Source: Phoronis ovalis (taxonomy: Eukaryota > Phoronida > Phoronidae). From it: a stretch of 11,220 bases of DNA. A program made the translations under genes and the position numbers. Each line of letters begins with the position of its first letter. Positions within the stretch are counted from its first letter, which is position 1. Under the pieces are notes generated by a model that saw only the letters and a list, made by a program, of their open reading frames with translations, was not told the DNA's origin and ran no database searches. This document shows positions 1 through 10,000 of this stretch, piece by piece. The stretch covers positions 1 to 11,220 of the forward strand of contig JAOXYB010055312.1 of assembly GCA_028565635.1 (NCBI GenBank), in the 5' to 3' direction.

Positions 1-821
1 ACATATATGGTGTGTGTGTGTGTGTGTGCCTTTAAATGTTGTCGATATCACGTGACAACAGAAGTCAGTAAGATCGAGTAATTTGTTAAATGTACTGTAT
101 ATGTTCTACGACTAAATAAATTATATAAATAGCTCTTGCGATTAACTTCTGCAGTTGTTATCGCCACTAACAAGAATAGGTTAAATAACTGGCAGATAAT
201 TTTTTAATAAAACTTTGTTTACAAAATTGCAGCCCAGATCGTTTTGCCGGTGTTCATGTTTCAGCCACTTTTAGATAAAATAAAGTAACTAAAATAGACA
301 AAACTGAAGAAGGAAGTTTCAGTAAACGCAATTTACAATATCATTGAAGTAGTGATGTTGAATATTAAAGACGGCAACAGTAGGTATATAATTATGCTTC
401 AGATCTATATTTCCTTTACAGAAACAATATTTGAAAACGTGCACATACACTTATGATGCTATATACGTAAATGGAAGACAAAAAAACATTAGTTTGGTAG
501 AAACAATTTTTATGAACCGTTACATCTATTGATATAATTTACATATATAACAATCAAAACTCATTCAAATATTTCTCCTATAAAAATAGTCAAATATATA
601 TCAAATTTAAGAAAGAAACCTTAATGTATACCCTAAACCAGCTTCTGTGTATATAAATGGTGTCTGTATAAACATTCAATGGTGAAAAATGCGTTACCAA
701 GATATTATCTGTGACAACAACGCCAATAATATGTTACAAAACATGGCGTAGAGCAGCACACGTCACACCTAAAGAACTATTTTCTTCGTTTTGAAGATTT
801 TGCCAATGATATGTAGAATGG
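1..821 (-). other. 3' UTR and 3' flank of the transporter gene
   Basis: No coding signal on either strand. The transcript end cannot be fixed: I find no AATAAA on the minus strand, and the only common variant noticed is ATTAAA at 208-203 (minus), about 615 bases past the stop. A (TG)n microsatellite lies at the window edge, and a TCACGTGAC E-box-type palindrome lies at 48-56; nothing connects it to the gene. The rest is AT-rich and unremarkable. Confidence 0.5.
9..28. repeat. (TG)n microsatellite
   Basis: Nine or more uninterrupted TG units at the left edge of the window, in the 3' flank of the gene. Confidence 0.95.
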
Positions 822-1016
822 TTATTGTCTTGCCTCCTCTTGTTTTCCTTCAACGTATGGACTGTCGTAATGCGGAGGCATACTTTCACCATTAGCAGCG
901 GCGTTGTCATCAACAGAGTAGGTTGTGAGATTGAAATTGTTCTCATTGTATCTAGTCTCTTGTGGAAGAAGCTGATAGTCTTTCAGGCCTTCGGGTTGTA
1001 TCAACCCTTTTAAACC
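822..1016 (-). CDS. Exon 12: cytoplasmic C-terminal tail and stop
   Basis: The acceptor TAACAG|GGTTTA opens 195 bases ending at TAA (824-822), residues 545-608. It encodes [20 protein letters not shown] (545-564) then a polar tail rich in Asn, Tyr and Glu that ends EEARQ. LIQP resembles the start of the usual tail (L..P...W.P), but the Trp-Gly-Pro part is absent. YQLL (558-561) fits a Yxx-phi sorting motif. No PDZ ligand is evident at the end. The reading frame joins exon 11 without gap, and no alternative terminal exon is visible. Confidence 0.9.
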   Translation of the reverse strand, partial: GLKGLIQPEGLKDYQLLPQETRYNENNFNLTTYSVDDNAAANGESMPPHYDSPYVEGKQEEARQ

Positions 1017-4000
1017 CTGTTATTGACAGAAAATATCATAGGAATAAATTAGAATGGAGTCAATATTAAAAATAATAAATTATAGTTTACACAAGGTAAC
1101 AAAATTCAGATATAACCGTTATAGTGATCTGAAAAAAAAATGGATTATAATTATAACATAATTGTAATCTTTGCCTTTTCAAGTATATTTTCCCCAGTAC
1201 TACATTTTACAAAAACAGACGGAAAATATCTTACCTGACCACTAGAGGAGTATTTGAAAATCTTGTATGCCATAACGATCTGTATCCATATAGAGGACAG
1301 TCCAGCGAGTAACCATCCAACGCGGATAGCCCATGGAGGATAAATGTAATTTCCGTATGCCGCTTCCCAATGATTGATTATGCTCATAACAAAAAGCACC
1401 TGAAAGCAAACAGCGGAAAACGTTCCTAACCGAAGATTTTCAATGCGAATCTCAATGTTTTTTTACACCAATTTTAAAACGTTATAATTTAGCTGTTTTT
1501 AGTATGCCCAATTCTGAATTAGAACGGTTCAATTTGTATGAAAGCACGATCACCAAGTTCCATTGCAAGTCACATTATAATGATAGGATAAACAGCAAAA
1601 ATAAATCAAATGAAATTTCTTCAAAAATTGAAAGTAGCGCAGATAGATATAGTACTAACTGCAAACAATACAACGTGTAAATATAAGCATTTCGCTCTGA
1701 ACTAGTAACAACAATGTACTTACGATACAGAAGATTGGTGTTGTAACTGTCCATGATATCAACATGTAGGGATTGATCCTGAAGCCGTACATCATCTTCA
1801 GGTTGCCATCGAAACGGTTAATACCGTATAGCCATGTAACAGCAATACACTCGAAGAAAGCGATTAAGAAAAGTATTTTATTTCCCCCCACATAGTAGTC
1901 AAACAGGTGGAAAACAAACACACCTCCCTGAAGAAAAAAAATAAATTATCTATAAGATATCCTAAAACATATTTGATTCAAACCAGATACAATATAAAAA
2001 CTAGCATTGCTAAAGTTTCATTGTTTAGTAAGTACCTTGATGAAGTGTGTAGAAAGAGATGAGCTTGTCTACGTATTAGAGACTGACCATTGGTACTAAA
2101 TCATATATTTATTTTACCACATAAAACTAAAAGAAGAGAAAAGATCACCAAGAACAAATACATAGAACTTACGTTTGTTACCATGCTCAGACCAATGAAA
2201 AATTTGATAAGACAACAGCATCCAACAAAAGTTGGTTTACGCCATCTTCCTTGGCGAAGCCAGGGTACTATGTCCGTAATGGCCGTGATAAAGCCTTGTA
2301 CACCAACAAACTGTGATGACAAAAGATAAATATTCGTAAACATATAATGCTGGACATTTATTTATTTCTTTTGTTATTCGATACATTTTCAAATCATTGC
2401 TTGCCTCCGGGAGGTTGCCAATGTCGGTGATCCCCATGACAAAGGATTCCACAAAAACATTATCTCTTTGCTCATTTCTGCTTTTGTGGCAACACGTATT
2501 ATCTGCTAAATTTCAAAACATTTCAAATGATTTTTCTGAATATTTTCACGGATTTTTAGGAGAAAAACGAAAGTCAAGTGACATTAGTTATGAAAGGCCC
2601 TTCGTATATACCTGGGATACTCACAAAAAAGCGATAAAAATAGTTGCTCAGCAACTAAATTTCCACCAATAACTGTGAGGCCGGACAGTTTATTTTGAAT
2701 TTGGTTCCGAATCTGTGACGACATAATACAAACAACTTTTGGGATAAATAGCCGGCGAGTCCCCTAATAGTCGTAACATAATAAACTGTAAGAGCAGTTG
2801 CACAGAAGTTGCCCCGCAAATAGCCATTTATTCTGTGTTTATATTTTAAGTGTTGATCTCCTGGAATTATCGTTTAATAAAGTATATTGTAAATCTATCG
2901 ATTTAGCCTCCTGAGGGAGAGGATTATTAAAAGTCGTGGCATTTATTAGGAAAATTACGCTACATCAGTGTAATACCTGCTCAAGGGCAACCACTGGAAC
3001 ATTTTGCTCAAAACTATAAAACTAGTTATAACTCTAAATAGAAATGAAACAAGTGTCAGACATATTGTTTGCATACAACTCATTATGAAAGTGCTTGTTA
3101 ATTAATATCTGTTCTTAATTAGCAAGCCAGTTGTGTTTGTTTACTTTTGTGCCGACAACAGCCAACTGTATATTACGTTTGAGGTAAGTAATCACTCCGA
3201 TTTGAAAAAAAATGTTAAAGCAGCTGTCGAATTATGTCTGAAAGAATTTAGCACATGGATGCATAGTAATAAATTAAAACTTAACGACAAAACAGAAGTA
3301 TGTTTTGCAACAACCCATAAGATAAGTTATAGAATTTACTACCAGCTACAGTTAGGAAATCAGAGACTATTTAAATCGAGGCTAAAACAAGAACGTTATA
3401 TTAGACATTATGGACACATTTGATTTTGTAAAATCTCTCTTAATGTGCAATTGTATTTTATTTAACTTAGTTTGTTTTTATATTGCTTTATAGAACCGAG
3501 TTTTATCCAAAGATATCGGCGCTACATAAATTATTATTATTATTACACCAACTATCAGACTAGGACAAAAGTTATGCGAATTCACAAACCAGCAGAAAAT
3601 TACTAAAAATGTATGTTGCATGGCCAAAATCTCACCAGCTTATAGGTACGTTTTGTAAGAACAGGTAATAACTATTTATATATGTGTTCTTATGTTGCAA
3701 GCTAGAGTGCAAAATGCTTGTGTTCCAAGCAGCTGGTATCCCTGTCAGAACAGATAGTTTTATTACCGTAATGATGAAGATTAACTGTATAACTATGATA
3801 ATGATGCTGGTTCCCGTTGCAGTTCAGGCTAATGCAGTAATGCCTGTCCTGCATAATTAATGTCCTCATTACAAAATGCGAGCTCACAAACGAAATACCA
3901 TTATACCACAAGGTCGCATTTTGTTGCAAGCGATAGTAAGAATAGATCCACTGTGTGTGCCCTTGCTTACTCACCTGGGTATTAAGCCCTAATAAAATGA

Positions 4001-7000
4001 TCATGAGGAAGAAGAAAACTGACCACAGAGGTGCAATGGGCATCTGAGCCAAAGCATCAGCGAAGGCGATAAACACGAGTCCCGTACCTACAAGAAGGGA
4101 AGTACGCGTGTAATGTCACATTTCTGATCAATACGCTTTTCCATGCATATAAGCGAATGCAGATGATTACTACTAGATATCGTATCATTCAGAGTCAAAC
4201 GTAACCCCCAATAATCGTCGTTTCAAATAGATGTCACCAATTTCTAGGGTTCAAAGTTTAACATTCAGAATGAGATTCAGATCTGTATAAAGACATGCGC
4301 ATACTGTTAACCTTGTGTAGCTACTTCCGCCACAGATACGTTTAGTTGCGATGCCAGATAGCCCAACGTGCAGAAAACCACAAAACCAGAAACGATACTT
4401 GTGCCAGTATTAATGAATGCAAAGATGACTGTATCCCTGAAACAAACAAAAAGCATTAAAAACACTTGATTACACGCCTCTCAACTGACGTTGAGAAATT
4501 AAGGTACGGAACACGTACTAACGGATGGATTTATTCAGACTGGATTGGTTTTTCAAACCGTAGAATATTGGGTACTTCACTCAGTAACCAGCATGCCACT
4601 TGGCGGTGATTAGGGTGACTAGCATTAGGCTAAGTACGTATCGTAACACCGTGTTCAGATAAAACATTTCTAGAACTAACCGCCAAGATTTGTTCAGTAT
4701 GAAAACAATGTACTGCTAATTGTAACCTACACCTGTGACTTACCTGAATGAATTATGGTGGAATTTATTGAAACTACCCAAAGCTGTTAAAGCTCCAAAA
4801 CTCACTGAGTATGAGTAAAATATTTGTATCCCAGCGTCTGCCCATACCTAAGTCAGAAAATGTATAAATGTGTAGCAGGACCCAGCTAAATGGTAACAAG
4901 TAGCACACCTTCATGAGCATAAAATAAAATGAAGAGAATGCTCAAAAATCTGAAACGAAGCAGATGTGAAAACAATAAAAACTGTGGTATTAAATGTCAA
5001 TTTTGACGTTCTCTATCAACCGTCTTCATACTCTTCAAGTGAAGCGACTTGGTGTTGACTACTTAGGGTAAAGAGATATCTGTGTGTCACCGAACACAAT
5101 CTCTTCAGACCATCTGCATAATAGAACCTATTTATTGTAGTAAATTAAAGAAACAACAATATACTTAAATATGATACAATGTGCATACAGAATTTCTCAC
5201 ATTTACCTATGCTCACATCGTTAGTTCAGGGTCAGTCTGTATAAATCCATCCGTTAATCTTTTTAACTATAACGTCCGGCCTTAACCATAATCAGGTTTT
5301 GTTTATTGTCTCGAAAAGCAGAAGAACGATAATCCCTTTATTTCTATACAAAGTGTCACGAAAGTATTGACACTAATCAAATTGCAGCTTACAATAATAG
5401 ATATAACAGTGGACTAAGCTGGTAGAGGTAGATCACACATATTCTGTCCTGCCAGAGTTTATCTATGCATGGTCCGCTAAGCAAAAAGCAAGCATTCCGG
5501 CGATACCAATTCAGAATGAGTCACCATGATAGAATAGACGTGGTAGGCGACGATATCGATGGATCACACAGAGAGACAGGCTTTATTTATACCTCGGTGG
5601 GCAAAGTCGAGTCAAGATCAAAGGTTTAATGACGTAATTGTTTCGCTCTTGCCAAATTGAAAGGAATAAAACAACAATTGACTATGGTTAAGCCCAGGCG
5701 TTAGTTGAGAATGTACGGAACAATAACGGATGGATTTATTCAAACTGGTTCAGGGCAAATGGAAAGGATTGAAGATCTCCCTTTTTTACCTGAATATCCA
5801 AAAGACGTCCAAAGTCTGGTTTTACATAATATATAACTCCATCGAGCGATCCTGGCAATGTAGCTCCACGAATCAGCAACATAGTCATTAAAATGTAAGA
5901 GCTAGTGACAGTTACGTACATCACCTAAATTCAAAAGAAAACCCCCAACCATTTAAAGTTAAAATGTAAACAAACAAAAATATGTTGCAATTTGTCTTTT
6001 TTATATAGGCATCATTGTAAATTTAGTAACAAAACTAAGAATGTATTGTCAATTATATAATTAAAATTGCCACAAGCTATTGGACCTTGACCAAAACATA
6101 TCTCACAGAAAATTAGTTTACGATTGACAGTGGCTAGTCTGAAGCTTACTGGTGTACTTTTTGCTAAAATACTACGCAATATTCTGGTACGGAAATACTA
6201 TACAATATCCTGGTGCGGATTGACAATAAAGGGTTTCACCTTTCCAGAAGAGTTGACACCATTGCAAATACACGCAAACACAACAATCCATGCAAGCAAC
6301 AGAAGGAGAGCCAAATCCCACTTGATAGGGCCAACATCTTCTATTCCTTCAGTTTGGTTAAAACCCAATACCTTATTCCTATAAAACCAACATTATTTAA
6401 AATGTACACTACCCCAAATGTGTCGTACTGTTAACTTTAAGCAAGAGGTCTACTTTTGCAGACAGATACCCATCACAGTTGAAGTAAGGATCTGGGCAAA
6501 AAACAAGCTTGACAATTACGGGAAAATTTCCAAAGTCATTCTAAGATATCATCTAGTTATTAAAACACCTGCCACTTTATGGCTTTCATAATTCCACCTT
6601 TAAATCATCTAGGCAACGTTTTCGCCTTTCCGATAATAGACAGTCGGCCATATTGGAAGAGATCCAAGTTAAAACCAAACTTGACCTGCTAATCTCTACT
6701 AACCTACTGAATTAAAGTGATAACTCTGTATATCAGAGTTTTCAAGACTGGATATATATTTTGACATATATTTATGTTGTACCAAATATGATAAAAATGT
6801 ATAAAAAGAGGTGCACGGGAATCAGCTCTTTGCAATCAAATATTTAAACTCCCTCTCTACCTCTCCTTCTCCAGCTCCCTCTCCCACTCCCACTCCCACT
6901 CCCTCTCCCACTCCCTCTCCCGCTCCCACTTCGGCTCCCACTCCCGCTCTCTTTTTAAATATCACTATATAATACCTACTCCCAGAATTCCGTAGCTGCC

Positions 7001-10000
7001 GCTGACCGATCGAAACATCGTTCTGTGTTCCACGAGTTGTTACATGTCGACCACGGTAACTCAGATGTGAAGGACGAAAAGAAATAGTAAAATGCCCAGC
7101 TTATGATGACATTGTAGTAGCAGTTAACGAAAAACACAATAACCGTTGTAGCTACTCCAATACCTACGGAGGAAATACATAAAATATTTCAGAATCGCTT
7201 AAATAGCTGTTTTATTTATGTTTAATTTAAGAATTTCAAAATGGTAAATTTAATGACATTATGTTATAATAAATATAAAGAAAAATAAAATTGTCTACTG
7301 GCAAAAATATTAACATTGATATAATTATTACTTCTTTAGCCCGAAGACAGAGAATAAATAATAATTATCAGAAAATGACCCGCAGTTCTCGCGTGTACGA
7401 TGAATTTCTTATGGATATTAATTTAGTAATTTATTAATTGACTTATCAGGTTACTTGAAGTTACTTTAACTACCCTGTTGTAAATATAGCTCTACAGAAA
7501 TGCACACCCTACATGGTAAATATATGGAATGCCAAAGCGGACACTAACAAAAATAAAAAAATATTTTTTAAAAAGTGAGACAAAAATATTAAACTCTAAA
7601 GAAACTATTTTTTATTTATTTTTCAAAAATACGCCGTATTGCGTGTCACCTGCCACCAGCCTATATCCAATGCTAACCAGTAAAACTCAAGCCCGTCGAA
7701 GAACATTTATGTTTATCTAAAATTGCTATATTAAAATAATTCAAATATGCACATACCTCTTAGCATTGTTTGACTTTTCTGATTTTACTGAATTTTTTCA
7801 CAAATAAAATTGTAAAACGGTTTTAGAAACAAAAAATATCCAGTTTGTCCATTTTGAACATGCCTATAGTACATAGACCTACATATGTAATAATGCCTAC
7901 CTTGTAAAATGGGACAAATTCTCCAAGCTGCGATGCCTCCTTGTTGCATAAACTGTCCCACTGCCACTTCGAGAAAGAACAACGGTATTCCACCGATGAA
8001 CGCACAGAAACAGTATGGAATGAGAAATGCAGCTAAAAATCAATATTCTTAAAATATTAGTCATGGTTAAACCTGAAAGATATGAAAAATATATAGTACC
8101 CTTATTCTTGTAGGCACAAGGGCTTTCAAGGAAACAATGAAATCGTGTTCTTGGCGTATTAGACCCAGGTGATTTCTATTACAGCTAACGATTTTGCGGT
8201 TTTGTTATGCATGAGGGCAATTATACAAAGCAATTATGTAGAGGGGACAAATTGGTAAATGTAAAAGAACAAAAGGTCATTTAGAGGTCAAAGGTCAAAT
8301 TGTTCCAAAATGGTGGTATTAGGTTATAAAAAGGTAATTTTGATGACATTTTAGAATATTTAGTTATTAAAATGTGATCTTTCACGAATCTTTTGAATAA
8401 ATTTTATGTTGGAAACATACTGCAAGTGGTAGTATTTAGTATCAGATTTGTAATTTGATATATGACAGTCTTAGAGACCGGAGAGTTGACCTTGATATTA
8501 AAAGGTTATCTAGGGGTCAAAAGTTCAAAACTCTCAAAATGTCATAAAATTTTCAGAAAGCACTAAGCTATAGAGGTCAAGGGGGGCATTTTAAGGTCAA
8601 GAAGTCCTAAAGCAATGAATTTCTATTATTCGCTGAAAAGTTCAATAATGATGTTGAAAGGTAATTTAGAGATCAGGTAACGTTCATCAAAGCCAATAAG
8701 AGCAACCATGCTTGTGCTAAAAGGATATCTAGTTGTAGTTACTTCTGTTAGGGGCCCGTGATCGGAAGGTACTATATATTGATCTACGTGAGTGTCTGTC
8801 ATATGTAGTTAATGCCATTTTCCCATTTTCTCGGATACGGAATCATGATAATGCATTGCCTGGTGAACGTTTGTATCTGAAGTCCCGGAAAGATGCCGAA
8901 AACTTTGGGGACTTGAAAAATTTGAAGTAGACTGGACTCAGTCTGAATAATGAAGTTTGTATTATTGAATATTTTTTTTACTCAAATTGCCTAAAGTGAT
9001 TATTTGTTTTACTCAAATTGTCTAAAGTGATGATAAATTATACTTTTTCAACTGTGTAACTTATATTTAGTCATATTTAATTGTTGATAGTTTGATACCA
9101 TTTCAGACTGGATACAGTCGCCATGTTGACTGATTTCTCAATAGGTAGAGCTGTAGTAGAATTTGGCCATCTCTCATTGGGTGGTTCATATGCTACAACC
9201 CACTGAATAATTGACCAATCAAATGTTAGCACCAACTGACTAATCATATGAAACCAGTTGTAAACATGTTTTACTCTACCATGTCACAAAAATTCAATGA
9301 CTTGAACATTATTCTTAGAAAATAAACTGATGTCATGCTAAAATATATACGGTTGAAGATTTAAAATATATCTCTTGAAAGTCATTTGGTAAATATAAAT
9401 TAACACATTTTTGAATGTAAACCGTTTTAAAATGGCAAATATACACATTTTAAATCCTAATATAATTAGTCCTTCCTCAGCCTGTGGACACGCTAAATTT
9501 GAAGACAAGTTTGTTGTAACAGATAAATTATACGAAGAGTTGTACTCGTGCGCTAATGTGCAATTCATGAATCTAGTGGAAAGAGTGCGGACCTGGATCA
9601 TGTCTTTGCCCAGTATCGTGGATATAACACCTACTTGTACAAGTTTTATATACTGTCAGGCAATATGCCAAACAATACCATGAAATGTCTTTTGTATGCA
9701 ATATCCACTAAAAACATATAACAGAAAAATAAAAAAAGTGTCACAAAATTACATTAAAGTTTTAAAAATACACTTTTGGCGGTGCTTTTAGTTTTTTTTT
9801 TTAATTTAAATAGTAAACGGAATAATTTTTTTTTTCTTTAATAGCTCACCTCCGCCATTTCTAGAACACACATATGGAAAACTCCAAACATTTATAAGAC
9901 CGCTAGAAAACCCAACACAGGCAAACACAAAGTCGATTGGACGTGTCCATGTTTCTCGTTCTCCCTCCTGTGAAGTGTCACAAGGCTGTTTAGCTTCAGC

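Larger units (their letters stand above)
2311..3974 (-). other. Intron 8 (1664 bases)
   Basis: GTGAGT donor after exon 8 and ATCACAG acceptor before exon 9. It contains a short SLC6-like reading segment about 110 bases before exon 9 (2420-2458) and a LINE remnant on the opposite strand (about 3133-3545). The stretch 2470-3120 is AT-rich with small palindromes (for example CCTCCGGGAGG near 2405) and no recognisable gene. The stretch 3546-3974 shows nothing beyond AT-rich DNA. Confidence 0.85.
4848..5789 (-). other. Intron 5 (942 bases)
   Basis: GTAAAA donor and GACTTAG acceptor. More than half of it (5233-5747) is a MITE. The remainder, 4848-5223, is AT-rich with no recognised feature. Confidence 0.9.
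8033..9849 (-). other. Intron 1 (1817 bases)
   Basis: GTGAGC donor and GATTTTTAG acceptor. Contents: AGGTCA-rich degenerate repeats (8271-8735), a 31-bp tandem duplication (8970-9031), a tRNA-like SINE candidate (about 9120-9260), a 90-codon unassigned open frame (9411-9683, plus strand) and homopolymer T runs at 9790-9840. The stretches 8040-8270 and 8740-8960 show nothing recognised. Confidence 0.85.

Noticed and set aside
115-120. AATAAA as the gene's polyadenylation signal
   Set aside because: It lies on the plus strand, while the gene is on the minus strand.
825-1013. 62-codon open frame on the plus strand
   Set aside because: Exact antisense shadow of exon 12.
2397-2672. 91-codon open frame on the plus strand
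   Set aside because: No recognisable domain; it lies in intron 8 and partly opposite the exon 9-like relic, so it reads as a shadow.
3702-3974. Continuation of the exon 8 frame into the intron
   Set aside because: Clean GTGAGT donor after GLNTQ, and the readthrough sequence does not resemble SLC6; exon 9 joins perfectly instead.
6849-6956. CRISPR-like repeat array
   Set aside because: Uninterrupted 6-base microsatellite with no unique spacers, in an animal intron.
6975-6979. Alternative exon 3 donor at the second GT (GTATTA)
   Set aside because: Using it would put TAG directly after Glu170 and break the frame into exon 4; GA|GTAGGT gives EFWE-NK, matching the family.
7529-7720. 63-codon open frame on the plus strand in intron 2
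   Set aside because: Lysine/phenylalanine-rich product of AT-rich DNA, no domain features.
9120-9200. A functional tRNA gene
   Set aside because: D-arm and part of box B are present, but acceptor and anticodon stems do not pair convincingly.
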